64,000 nucleotides of DNA from Moritella viscosa (GTDB taxonomy: Bacteria > Pseudomonadota > Gammaproteobacteria > Enterobacterales > Moritellaceae). The notes beneath the pieces were generated by a model. It was not told the DNA's origin. It made no database searches and worked only from the letters and a program-made list of their open reading frames with translations. Where the stretch lies: NCBI GenBank assembly GCA_000953735.1, contig LN554852.1, forward strand, positions 1,561,846 to 1,625,845. Direction: 5' to 3'. Positions 36,355-45,063 of the stretch are shown here, piece after piece (positions within the stretch are counted from its first letter, which is position 1; the number at the start of each line of letters is the position of its first letter). A program made the position numbers and the translations under genes.

Positions 36355-37302
36355 TTGAAAAAAGACGATCTATTAAACAAAGACAGCGCTTTACAGCAAG
36401 GCGGTACTTCAAAAAAAGCCTTTACCTTAAAACGAAAATCAGGCTATTGGCTCGGTGAGTTTACCGTCATGGCCAGTCCTTGTCAGATCTTATTAGATAA
36501 CCTAGATGAAGCTCAAGCGTATAGCCTTACTGCGCAAGCATATGCAGAAGCAAAACGCATTGAACTAAAATACAGTCGTTTTCGTGATGACAATATTATT
36601 GCCCGCCTTAATAGCTCTGCTGATGAAACCATCTCGGTAGATGAAGAAACGACACGGCTTATTAATTTAGCTGATTTATGTTTTCAACTCAGTGATGGTT
36701 TATTTGATATCAGCTCTGGTGTATTAGGTAAACTCTGGCATTTTAAGCAACAAACTCAACTCCCCAATGACGCTAATATTAAAGCGCTATTACCGAATAT
36801 TGGTTGGCAAAAAGCAAACTGGAATGAACCGCTATTACGTTTACCTAAAGACATGAAAATTGACTTGGGTGGTATTGGTAAAGAATACGCGGTCGATAAA
36901 GTTGCGCAGCTATTACAACAACAACAAACGAATAGTGCATTTTTGGTTAATTTTGGTGGTGATATTTATGTCAATAAATCACGCAGTAATGGTGACGCTT
37001 GGCAAGTCGCGATAGAAGATCCACAGCATCTTGGTGAAAGTAAGCTTATGGTTAGCTTAGCCCAAGGAGGCCTTGCAAGTAGTGGTGATAGTCAGCGCTA
37101 TATTGAAGTCGATGGCCAACGTTATGGTCATATCCTCAACCCCAAGACAGGCTATCCCATTACTGGTGGCCCAGCTCAAGTTACTGTCTATGCCCAAAAC
37201 TGTGTGCAAGCGGGCATGTTGGCAACCATTGCGTTATTACAAGGCGAGTTTGCTGAAGACTTCTTGAAAGCGCAAGATTGCCGTTATTGGTTGTCTGACT
37301 AA
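36355..37302 (+). CDS. apbE: ApbE-family FAD:protein FMN transferase
   Basis: The 315-residue protein (TTG start 36355 with AGGT upstream) has the ApbE signatures DGLFDISSGVLGKLW near residue 114, DLGGIGKEYAVDKV near residue 170, VNFGGDIYV near residue 200 and GHILNPKTGYP near residue 259. ApbE attaches FMN to Thr/Ser of extracytoplasmic redox proteins. No lipoprotein signal is present, unlike the classic periplasmic enzymes, so export is uncertain. It closes the TlpA-DUF4266-DUF3570 operon and ends tail-to-tail with, and 4 bases into, the next convergent gene. Confidence 0.9.
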   Translation: MKKDDLLNKDSALQQGGTSKKAFTLKRKSGYWLGEFTVMASPCQILLDNLDEAQAYSLTAQAYAEAKRIELKYSRFRDDNIIARLNSSADETISVDEETTRLINLADLCFQLSDGLFDISSGVLGKLWHFKQQTQLPNDANIKALLPNIGWQKANWNEPLLRLPKDMKIDLGGIGKEYAVDKVAQLLQQQQTNSAFLVNFGGDIYVNKSRSNGDAWQVAIEDPQHLGESKLMVSLAQGGLASSGDSQRYIEVDGQRYGHILNPKTGYPITGGPAQVTVYAQNCVQAGMLATIALLQGEFAEDFLKAQDCRYWLSD

Positions 37303-38255
37303 CTACACTGGTTTTGTGGCGTTCCTGCAATAAAGGCATTTATATTGGCAATAAGCTGGTTAGATAATGTTTGAATTGCAGAGTCTGATCCCCAAGCGAC
37401 ATGCGGTGTTAATATAAGATTAGGCAGATGTGCATTAGCGATTAGGGGATTATTATCATCAGCAGGCTCTTGGGTAAATACATCAACACCTGCGCCAGCA
37501 ATTTGTTGGCTATATAATGCCTCCACTAACGCCACCTCATCAACCAGACCACCACGTCCCGCGTTAATCAAAATGCTCGTACTCTTCATTAGCTTAAATT
37601 CGTCACTGCCGATGATATTGTGCGTTTGTTCTGCAAGTGGGCAATGCAGTGTCAGTACATCCGCTTGTTGTAAGACAAATTCAAATGGGCTGTAGCCTTT
37701 ACGACACTCATTCGCCCCTTTGCGTTCAGCAAAAAGTACTGTCATACCGAGTGCTCTAGCCAATGTTGCAACAGCATTACCGAGGCTACCTTTACCAATA
37801 ATACCAATCGTAGAGCCCGCAATATCAGAAATGGGGTGGCTAAAAAAGCAGAACTGCTTTTGCTGCAGCCAAACACCGGCTTGAATATCTTGATGGTAAC
37901 CGACAAGATTTCGTTTTAGTGCAAACATCATGGCTAATACATGTTCTGGTACGGAGTTGGTGGCATAGCCTTGGATGTTACTGACGGTGATGTTGTGCTG
38001 ACGACAATAACCTAAATCAATGTTGTTGGTGCCAGTCGCCGCTACGGCAATCATTTTTAATTGTGGGCACTGACTTAATACCTGCGTATTTAAAATGACT
38101 TTATTAGTAATGACAATGCTTGCATCTTGCAGCCGTTCAATCACTTGCTCCGATGTTGTTGTCGCATACTCATGCCATTGGCAATCAACATCAGGTTTAG
38201 GGATCGTAATGTGTTCTGGGATCGTAGAGCGGTCGAGAAAGACAATAGTATCCAT
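37299..38255 (-). CDS. D-2-hydroxyacid dehydrogenase (glycerate dehydrogenase-like)
   Basis: The 318-residue NAD-dependent enzyme has GIIGKGSLGNAVATLARALG near residue 151 (Rossmann GxGxxG), the catalytic arginine in NAGRGGLVDE near residue 232, the glutamate in DVFTQEPAD, and the histidine in LTPHVAWGS near residue 284. It resembles HprA-like hydroxypyruvate/glycerate dehydrogenases; the exact substrate cannot be fixed. It converges on apbE with a 4-base overlap and stands divergent from trpS. Confidence 0.9.
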   Translation of the reverse strand: MDTIVFLDRSTIPEHITIPKPDVDCQWHEYATTTSEQVIERLQDASIVITNKVILNTQVLSQCPQLKMIAVAATGTNNIDLGYCRQHNITVSNIQGYATNSVPEHVLAMMFALKRNLVGYHQDIQAGVWLQQKQFCFFSHPISDIAGSTIGIIGKGSLGNAVATLARALGMTVLFAERKGANECRKGYSPFEFVLQQADVLTLHCPLAEQTHNIIGSDEFKLMKSTSILINAGRGGLVDEVALVEALYSQQIAGAGVDVFTQEPADDNNPLIANAHLPNLILTPHVAWGSDSAIQTLSNQLIANINAFIAGTPQNQCS

Positions 38256-38526
38256 GTAAACAAGTCCAATTTGATAGTTAAGATTGATAGTTAATATTAA
38301 TATTAATGATTAAGGTTGAAAGTAGATTGAAATAACGCTTGTACTAATTTGTCCAGGCTGATATTTTTAATACATGAAATTAAAACCTATTTTTATACTT
38401 ATCACAACATCTTGGTGGCACTCTCTTTTATAAGAGCGGTGTTGAATACTTTTGTTCACAGATCGCCGGATGGCAACTGATGAATAAAGTATGTATGTCT
38501 CCGGTAATCTATTTTGGAGATATACA
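38256..38526. other. Divergent promoter region and trpS leader
   Basis: The 271 bases separate the dehydrogenase (-) and the TrpRS gene (+). The right part may carry a leader: a short frame from ATG 38480 (24 codons, with one Trp codon) overlaps the trpS start, and CTCT/AGAG and CCGG/CCGG complementarities lie upstream. Confidence 0.4.
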
Positions 38527-39585
38527 ATGGAAAATAACCTATCACTACATTTAGACCAAACACCTAATTCAAATCAAAATAATGCTACTAGAGAAAAGAT
38601 CCTCACAGGCGATCGTGCAACGGGTTCTTTGCATCTCGGCCACTTTGTCGGTTCATTGCAGCAGCGTGTAAAGTTACAGCATCAATACGAGCAAACTATC
38701 TTAGTTGCTGACATGCAGGGCCTCACTGATAATGGTCATAATCCACAAAAAGTCTCGTCGAATATTTTAAATGTTGTCGCGGACTATCTTGCTGTCGGTA
38801 TCGATCCATTAAAAACCACTATTTGTTTACAGTCCGCCATTCCAGCCTTGGCTGAACTCACAATGTATTACTCAAACTTAGTGTCTATTGCTCGTTTGGA
38901 GCGTAATCCGACGGTTAAAAATGAGATTAACAGTAAATCATTTGGCCGCTCTATTCCTGCTGGTTTCTTAACATACCCGATAAGTCAGGCCGCTGACATC
39001 ACTGCATTTAAAGCCACATTAATACCAGTGGGGGAAGATCAATTACCTATGATCGAACAGACCAATGAAATCGTAAGAAAGCTAAATAACATTGCCCAAC
39101 AAGAGATTTTGGTTGAGTGTAAGCCATTGTTAAGTAAAGTTTCACGTTTGCCTAGTGTCGATGGTAAAAGTAAAATGTCTAAATCCATGGGTAACACCAT
39201 TATGCTAAGTTCGAGTGAAAAGGAGATCTCCAAAGCGGTTAAAGCCATGTATACCGATCCGAATCATTTACGCGTGAGCGATCCGGGACAAATTGAAGGG
39301 AATGTGGTATTTACTTATTTAGATGCATTCCATCAAGAGCAGGTGTACGTTGCTAATTTAAAAGAACAATATACAGCTGGTGGATTAGGTGATGGCACCG
39401 TGAAGAAGATTCTGGAAGAATGCTTACAGGATTTATTAAAACCAATCCGACAGCGTAGGGCTGAGTTTGTCGCTGATCGTTCGCAGCTTATTTCTATTTT
39501 GAAAGCAGGAACAGAACGTTCTCAAGATGAATCTAATGATGTATTACGGCAGGTGAAAAGTGCATTTGGCTTAAACCTATTTTAA
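38527..39585 (+). CDS. trpS: Tryptophanyl-tRNA synthetase (second-type TrpRS)
   Basis: The 352-residue class I synthetase charges tRNA-Trp. The HIGH-type motif is GSLHLGHFVGS near residue 34 and the KMSKS loop is GKSKMSKSMGNT near residue 206. The GDRATGS opening, longer N-terminus and the RNPTVKNE segment suggest the alternative TrpRS lineage found beside the housekeeping enzyme in many bacteria. I chose ATG 38527 (GGAG at 8 bases) over GTA/ATG codons upstream. A cupin gene follows after 13 bases, probably cotranscribed. Confidence 0.93.
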   Translation: MENNLSLHLDQTPNSNQNNATREKILTGDRATGSLHLGHFVGSLQQRVKLQHQYEQTILVADMQGLTDNGHNPQKVSSNILNVVADYLAVGIDPLKTTICLQSAIPALAELTMYYSNLVSIARLERNPTVKNEINSKSFGRSIPAGFLTYPISQAADITAFKATLIPVGEDQLPMIEQTNEIVRKLNNIAQQEILVECKPLLSKVSRLPSVDGKSKMSKSMGNTIMLSSSEKEISKAVKAMYTDPNHLRVSDPGQIEGNVVFTYLDAFHQEQVYVANLKEQYTAGGLGDGTVKKILEECLQDLLKPIRQRRAEFVADRSQLISILKAGTERSQDESNDVLRQVKSAFGLNLF

Positions 39586-39598
39586 AAGGATTGTTAAA

Positions 39599-39910
39599 AT
39601 GAATAATATTTTCGATTCGATACCCGCAGATCTCAGCAGTGAAGTATTTGAAGATTTGGTCTCGAGTGAGAAGGTTAAAATTGAACGCATTATCTCAAAA
39701 GGGCACTCGTCACCTGATGTTGGTTGGTATGATCAAGAGCAGAGTGAATGGGTGATCGTTATTGCAGGCAGTGCCATTATAGATTTTGATGACAAACCAT
39801 CGATTACGCTGAAAGCGGGTGATTACCTTAATATCCCTGCACACCAAAAGCATAAAGTCGCGTGGACGGATCCTGATGTGGAAACTGTTTGGTTGGCTGT
39901 ACATTATTGA
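39599..39910 (+). CDS. Small cupin-domain protein
   Basis: The 103-residue single-domain cupin has the first motif as GHSSPDVGWYDQEQSEWV with E in place of a later metal ligand, and the second as AGDYLNIPAHQKHKVAW, with HxxxH-like metal residues. AAGGA precedes the ATG. Such small cupins often act as sugar- or metal-binding enzymes or sensors. It follows trpS closely; the shared transcript gives no clear hint of function. Confidence 0.85.
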   Translation: MNNIFDSIPADLSSEVFEDLVSSEKVKIERIISKGHSSPDVGWYDQEQSEWVIVIAGSAIIDFDDKPSITLKAGDYLNIPAHQKHKVAWTDPDVETVWLAVHY

Positions 39911-40045
39911 TGGACAAATAAGATATGCACTCTAAAACAAGTCCACTGTATTAAAATCAGTTTTTATCATGGATATACTAAAGTAAGGTATTGATGTTAA
40001 AATATTTATTACTTCGTTGTTAGTTAATGATAAAGGATAGTCGAA

Positions 40046-40504
40046 ATGGAAATTCGTATAGATGATTTAAAAGGTAAAGAAGTTGCCCTTTTATTACAAG
40101 AGCATCATGAAGACATGCTAGAGCATACCCCTGCTGAAAGTGTACATGCGTTAGATTTAACCGGATTAAAAGTGCCTGAAGTGACTTTTTGGAGTGCGTG
40201 GATTGATGGTGAGCTTGCCGGCTGTGGTGCGATGAAAGTAATCGGGGCGGGTCATGTTGAGATAAAATCAATGCGCACAGATCGCTCTTATCTTCGACAA
40301 GGGGTAGCTCGGAAATTATTAACCCATATTTTGGTTACAGCAAAAAATCAAGGTATTACTACTGTTAGCTTAGAAACTGGTACTCCTGATTCGTTTATAC
40401 CTGCTCAAAAATTATATCGAGATTTTGGTTTTAATGAATGTGCCCCTTTCGCTGATTATCGTGAAGATCCGTACAGTTTATATATGACTAAAGAACTCGG
40501 TTGA
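40046..40504 (+). CDS. GNAT family N-acetyltransferase
   Basis: The 152-residue protein has the acetyl-CoA-binding loop RSYLRQGVARKLLTHIL near residue 80 (R/QxxGxA) and the C-terminal LYRDFGFNECAPFADY typical of YsnE/PhnO-like acetyltransferases. The acceptor is unknown. It is flanked by non-coding DNA and ends before a convergent exporter gene with a hairpin between them. Confidence 0.9.
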   Translation: MEIRIDDLKGKEVALLLQEHHEDMLEHTPAESVHALDLTGLKVPEVTFWSAWIDGELAGCGAMKVIGAGHVEIKSMRTDRSYLRQGVARKLLTHILVTAKNQGITTVSLETGTPDSFIPAQKLYRDFGFNECAPFADYREDPYSLYMTKELG

Positions 40505-40513
40505 TGATTTAGT

Positions 40514-40556
40514 CGCCTTGAGCATAGCTCGATATGCCCAAGTTACGGTCAAGGCG
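40514..40556. terminator. Hairpin between convergent genes
   Basis: CGCCTTGA and TCAAGGCG form an 8-bp stem, with a nested GCATA/TATGC stem inside. It lies between the GNAT gene (+) and the LysE gene (-) and could serve both. Confidence 0.5.
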
Positions 40557-40568
40557 CTAAGTTTCAAT

Positions 40569-41240
40569 CTAAATAGCGCTTTCACTAAGTACCATAACGC
40601 CTTCAAGCAAGTTATACATAATTGCACTTGATACAGCCATAAACAGCAGCCCGGTAAACAAGTTGATTGCTGGCGCTGCCTTTTGTACACGTTGCTGGAT
40701 CATCGGTTTTGATAAAATCAATGCGATAAGGACAAACCAAATCAAGGATAATCCCAACATGATGACTGTTGCTGATAGCTTAGTGATAAAGCTAACATCA
40801 GGGGTGATCATGGCTGAGAATAAAATAATGAAAAACACCATCGCTTTGGGGTTTAACAGGTTAGTCCAGAGCCCTTGCATGAAGCCTTGTTTTGGCGTTA
40901 ATTGATTTAATTTAAATGGGCTACTATTCACTGATACTTTTGCTTTCCAATGTTGCAGTGATCCTTTTACCGCACTAAATCCTATCCATGCTAAATAACC
41001 TGCGCCAACCATTTGCATAATGGTATACAGCGTTTGTGAGCTTTTAATAATCAGACTAACCCCAGTTAAACTTAAGATTGTATGAATTAAAATAGCAATT
41101 GAAATACCAACCGCAGAGGCAATAGCAGTACTTCTTGATTCTTGACTTGCAAGTCTGACAACTAAAGCAAAATCAGGACCTGGGCTAACTAAGGCAACTG
41201 CGTGAATAATAGCGAGTGATAACAACAGTTCTATGTTCAT
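40569..41240 (-). CDS. LysE/RhtB family amino-acid exporter
   Basis: The 223-residue inner-membrane protein has about six hydrophobic segments and the family signature VSPGPDFALVVR near residue 18, then SRSTAIASAVGIS and GFMQGLWTNLLNPKA near residue 118. These carriers export amino acids such as threonine, homoserine or lysine; the substrate is not evident. It diverges from the small Fur-linked membrane protein gene. Confidence 0.92.
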   Translation of the reverse strand: MNIELLLSLAIIHAVALVSPGPDFALVVRLASQESRSTAIASAVGISIAILIHTILSLTGVSLIIKSSQTLYTIMQMVGAGYLAWIGFSAVKGSLQHWKAKVSVNSSPFKLNQLTPKQGFMQGLWTNLLNPKAMVFFIILFSAMITPDVSFITKLSATVIMLGLSLIWFVLIALILSKPMIQQRVQKAAPAINLFTGLLFMAVSSAIMYNLLEGVMVLSESAI

Positions 41241-41422
41241 TGATAAATCCTTAAACGTAAATTCTGTCGCTATTTTGCTGGTTGAAGAGCGAGGATTATA
41301 GGAAAAAATTGCAGAGTCGGTACCTGTCTTGATTAATCAACATAATAACAGCTTGTTAATACATCTAAATGAGTTATGTCTATTTGTGATAATGATCAAG
41401 TAAATTAATCAACACTGTATCA

Positions 41423-41441
41423 AATGATAATGAATCTCATT
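41423..41441 (+). promoter_or_regulatory. Fur box
   Basis: AATGATAATGAATCTCATT matches the 19-bp marine Fur consensus (AATGANAATNATTNTCATT) with one mismatch. It lies 40 bases before the 41481 gene, consistent with iron repression. Confidence 0.75.
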
Positions 41442-41480
41442 ACCATTGGGGTCTGTTAGGGAAAATAATGGATATCAGTA

Positions 41481-41825
41481 ATGACTAATACGACAAGATG
41501 TAAATTAGACAAAGAGGAATTAGAGACCAACACAAGCATTTGTGAGGGATGTAATAATGACAGTGCGAATGAACCCTCTCGTGAAGACCGTCGACAATTA
41601 ATGCTTCAATATTCTTTTATTATTTTTGGCTTATTATCTATACCCCTCATGTTAATTAATGATTGGCTAGGCTGGATTGATATTAAGAGAGAATGGTCAA
41701 CATACTTTTTTGGTTATATTGTGCTGTCTTCAGCGGTCATATTTATCTCATTGATTACTTTCTTATGTTGGAATAAATTTGTGAACACTGAAAAATGTGA
41801 GAGCGGTTCTCGTGCAGTTAAATAA
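41481..41825 (+). CDS. Small two-helix membrane protein, probably Fur-regulated
   Basis: This 114-residue protein is not recognised. Residues 1-45 are soluble and hold a CEGCNND motif near residue 21; two hydrophobic segments follow (FIIFGLLSIPLMLI, about 50-65, and YFFGYIVLSSAVIFISLITF, about 78-98). The ATG has a weak ribosome site of its own, but a six-codon frame at 41468 with AGGGA upstream ends across the start (ATGACTAA), which suggests coupled translation. The Fur box immediately upstream implies a role in iron limitation. Confidence 0.65.
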   Translation: MTNTTRCKLDKEELETNTSICEGCNNDSANEPSREDRRQLMLQYSFIIFGLLSIPLMLINDWLGWIDIKREWSTYFFGYIVLSSAVIFISLITFLCWNKFVNTEKCESGSRAVK

Positions 41826-42653
41826 CTAAAGTACACGACGTTGAAAGTGGGATGGGGTAATAAGGTAGGCATTCTTGAACGCTTTATTAAAATGGCTTTG
41901 ATCGAAAAAACCAACCTGATAAGCAACATCTGACACATTACCGCCTTTCATTAACGCCTTTTTCGCATACTCTAATCGTACTCTTTTTAAATATGCATGC
42001 GGTGTTATTCCCATCGACTGTTTAAACTGACGTAAAAATTGAAATTTACTTAAATCAAGTTGCTGCGCCAACTCATCTAACTGAAATGACTGTCCGGGTT
42101 CATCGTGGAATAGTGCTTTAATATAATCTAGCTGCTGCGTTGATAGCTGCTTGATTGATACGTGCTGCTGTGTCGGAACCCCACCATTATGGATAAACAA
42201 TTCTGTGATGAACGCCATCATAGTTGTTTCTATCTGCAGTTGTACAGAAGCATCTTGCTCTGTGGTTAAGAGCTTATGTAAGTGTAAGAAAGCATGCGAT
42301 AGTGTCGGGTTGTTGATAATTGGCGCATTAAAAAAGGTTTCAGCCTGGTTCATTTCTCGGCTAATCTCGTTAACATAATCAACTGGTAATGCCATTACAT
42401 GTGATTGATAACCACCAAACGTAATGTTCTCGCCATTGTGTGCTTCGTCTGGGTTTAACGTAGAGATAAACCCAGGAGCAAGGTGGTATTGCTTGCCCTT
42501 ATGTAGATATTGCTGGCAACCACTGGTTACAATACCAATGTGATAATCAAGATGAATGTGCGGTTCGAAAGAAAAATTTTCAAAATTCGCTGAGCTTAGT
42601 TCTATATTGGGTAATACAGGGTTATGCCAGTATTCAATTTTTTCTTGTCCCAT
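41826..42653 (-). CDS. AraC-family transcriptional regulator
   Basis: The 275-residue protein has an N-terminal cupin-like sensor (HLAPGFISTLNPDEAHNGEN near residue 56) and a C-terminal double helix-turn-helix: LDELAQQLDLSKFQFLRQFK near residue 197, and NVSDVAYQVGFFDQSHFNKA then FKNAYLITPSHFQRR at the end. This is the usual layout of ligand-responsive AraC proteins. It diverges from the acyl-CoA ligase gene and may control it; the LysE exporter is another candidate target because AraC-LysE pairs are common. Confidence 0.92.
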   Translation of the reverse strand: MGQEKIEYWHNPVLPNIELSSANFENFSFEPHIHLDYHIGIVTSGCQQYLHKGKQYHLAPGFISTLNPDEAHNGENITFGGYQSHVMALPVDYVNEISREMNQAETFFNAPIINNPTLSHAFLHLHKLLTTEQDASVQLQIETTMMAFITELFIHNGGVPTQQHVSIKQLSTQQLDYIKALFHDEPGQSFQLDELAQQLDLSKFQFLRQFKQSMGITPHAYLKRVRLEYAKKALMKGGNVSDVAYQVGFFDQSHFNKAFKNAYLITPSHFQRRVL

Positions 42654-42907
42654 CGTATTTACCTATATCATCAACCACATCACCTTAATCTTCATATTAA
42701 CAGTGCCGTATTAGCGGTGATAGTAAATAATTGCATAAAAATTATTTTTGTATAGGGCAAGATTAATCCATCTTTAAACGCTGAATATCACAGATATAAC
42801 CTTTGCTTTAAAATTGCAGTGTAACTGTCTCGTTTTGGTGTCATGGTCCTTATTTAGGCGCTGTAGGTATTACAGCGTCATCATAAATAATAGAAGGAAC
42901 GCTATTT
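42654..42907. other. Divergent promoter region araC-type regulator / acyl-CoA ligase
   Basis: The 254-base region separates two divergent genes. I see no clear FadR or PsrA site in it. Confidence 0.5.
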
Positions 42908-44605
42908 ATGTCAATATCTGAAGTTATGCGAAATCAACTGCAAGGGAATATGCAATCAAATAATATTTTTGAGCAAAATCTACCTATTACCAATGCAAAT
43001 TATGCAGCATTAACCCCCATTTCTTTTTTAGAACGTTCTGCATTTGTTTATCCAAACCATACCGCGACGGTGAATGGCGACATTCGCCATACATGGTCAG
43101 ATGTATACCAACGCTGCTGCCGTTTTGCTAGTGCGTTGAGTCAACGTGGTATCGGTAAAGGGGATACCGTGTCGATCATCGCTCCGAATATTAATGAGCA
43201 CTTTGAAGCGCATTTTTCAGTACCCATGTCAGGTGCTGTATTGAATTCAATTAACACTCGTCTAGATGCTGAATCGATAGCATTTATTCTTACACATGCG
43301 GAAACCAAGGTGTTAATCACTGACCGTGAGTTCAGCACTGTTGTCCAGCAAGCAATAAATAAGTTGGTTAATAAACCGTTGGTGATTGATATTGATGATC
43401 CGGCATTTGATGGCGGTGAATTTATCGGTGACTTAACGTATGAGCAATTCTTAGCGGAAGGTGATGACGATTTTACTTGGGTAAGACCTGATAATGAATG
43501 GGATGCTATTTCACTTAATTATACCTCGGGCACAACGGGTGATCCAAAAGGCGTTGTTTATCATTATCGTGGTGCATATTTAAATGCAGTCAGTAATATC
43601 TTATCGTGGGAAATGGGCGCACATCCTGTGTATTTATGGACGTTACCCATGTTTCATTGTAATGGTTGGTGTTTTCCATGGGCGATTGCTGCTACAGCCG
43701 GCGTAAGTGTCAGTGTCCGCCATGTTCGTGCAGATGCTATTTATGATTTAATTAGAGCTGAAACAGTGACACATTTTTGTGGTGCTCCGATTGTATTAAA
43801 TATGCTTAATGGCGCGGATGAATCACTTAAAATGGGTATTGAACACGAAGTAAAAGTGATGACCGCAGGGGCGCCACCACCTGCATCTGTGATTGAGGGG
43901 ATGGAAGCGTCAGGCTTTAAAGTGACGCATGTTTATGGACTAACAGAAACGTATGGTCCTTCTGTTGTTTGTGCATGGCACGATGAATGGAATGATAAAA
44001 CCAGTGAGCAACAAGCACGTTTAAAATCACGCCAAGGTGTTCGTTCACCTTTGCTTGATGAACTAATGGTTGCTGATCCTATTACGCTAGAGCCTGTAGC
44101 AAAAGATGGCAAAGCAATAGGTGAAATTTTTATGCGTGGTAATTTGGTAATGAAAGGGTACCTGAAAAACCCTGCGACAACACAAGCGGCTTTTGCCGGA
44201 GACTGGTTCCACTCGGGTGATTTAGCCGTATGGCACGAAGATGGTTATGTCGAGATTAAAGATCGATCCAAAGATGTCATTATTTCTGGCGGTGAAAATA
44301 TTTCGAGTATTGAAGTTGAGGACATTCTCTATCGCCATCCAAAAATACAAGATGTCGCAGTTGTGGCAAAAAAGGATGAAAAATGGGGTGAAACACCTTG
44401 TGCTTTTATTACCTCAATGCCACATGTCGATATTACGAAGCAAGAAATCATACTCTTTTGTCGTGATAATATGGCGCATTTTAAAACACCAAAAACCATT
44501 GTATTTGGGGAGTTACCAAAAACATCGACAGGTAAGATCCAAAAATTCCTATTACGAGAATGGGCAAATAATTTGATTATGGAAAATGAGGATAGCTCTG
44601 TATAA
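42908..44605 (+). CDS. AMP-forming acyl-CoA ligase (AlkK/DmdB-like)
   Basis: The 565-residue protein activates a carboxylic acid with ATP and CoA. The P-loop is LNYTSGTTGDPKGVVYH near residue 200, followed by TLPMFHCNGW near residue 242, the adenylate region HVYGLTETYG near residue 341, the GDWFHSGDLAV hinge region near residue 432 and the catalytic lysine in PKTSTGKIQKFLLRE near the end. The FHCNGW pattern is that of medium-chain/AlkK and methylmercaptopropionate-CoA ligase (DmdB) enzymes; the sequence does not decide between them. GAAGGAA precedes the ATG. Confidence 0.9.
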   Translation: MSISEVMRNQLQGNMQSNNIFEQNLPITNANYAALTPISFLERSAFVYPNHTATVNGDIRHTWSDVYQRCCRFASALSQRGIGKGDTVSIIAPNINEHFEAHFSVPMSGAVLNSINTRLDAESIAFILTHAETKVLITDREFSTVVQQAINKLVNKPLVIDIDDPAFDGGEFIGDLTYEQFLAEGDDDFTWVRPDNEWDAISLNYTSGTTGDPKGVVYHYRGAYLNAVSNILSWEMGAHPVYLWTLPMFHCNGWCFPWAIAATAGVSVSVRHVRADAIYDLIRAETVTHFCGAPIVLNMLNGADESLKMGIEHEVKVMTAGAPPPASVIEGMEASGFKVTHVYGLTETYGPSVVCAWHDEWNDKTSEQQARLKSRQGVRSPLLDELMVADPITLEPVAKDGKAIGEIFMRGNLVMKGYLKNPATTQAAFAGDWFHSGDLAVWHEDGYVEIKDRSKDVIISGGENISSIEVEDILYRHPKIQDVAVVAKKDEKWGETPCAFITSMPHVDITKQEIILFCRDNMAHFKTPKTIVFGELPKTSTGKIQKFLLREWANNLIMENEDSSV

Positions 44606-44892
44606 AGACATTATGTCGTCATCAGCCCTGCCATGATTGGTACTTTAACCATTTTACTCAAATGTCGCACCCACTATTATGCTGTTATTTCATAGCCATA
44701 TGTGTGTTTATACTTATAAGTATGTAAATTTGATGTGACCTATGTTGTATTATGGTTAACAATACTTTACATCGATATGAAGCCTATGTATTGTGCATAT
44801 CACTGATTTTCAGGCTTTAAGCAGTTGAGTTATCCATATTTAAGTTTGAGTGTGGATAAATAAACTGCGTTCGATATATCAAGGATTAATAC
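44606..44892. other. Intergenic region before the broken permease gene
   Basis: The 287 bases hold no supported gene; AAGGA at 44881-44885 is the ribosome site of the permease gene. Confidence 0.5.
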
Positions 44893-45063
44893 GTGTTAAA
44901 TATTAAGAGTAGTCAATCTCATTCTTAAGTTGATTCAGATTCTGGCAGTTGGAGTGTCCATGATACCAAGTGGACGATTAGCTTATTTGGTACTGCGGTA
45001 GGGGCCGGCATATTATTTTTACCTATCAATATAGGGGCTGGTGGATTCTGGCCGCTTATAATA
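44893..45063 (+). pseudogene. 5' end of serine/threonine permease gene, interrupted by TAA
   Basis: GTG 44893 has AAGGA 7 bases upstream and reads LNIKSSQSHS, then TAA at 44926-44928 (codon 12). The same frame continues VDSDSGSWSVHDTKWTISLF and GTAVGAGILFLPINIGAGGF, which is the conserved first membrane helix of SdaC/HAAAP transporters, and runs into the ATG at 45064. No ATG, GTG or TTG lies in frame between the stop and 45064. The gene is thus disrupted by one nonsense codon. Confidence 0.75.
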
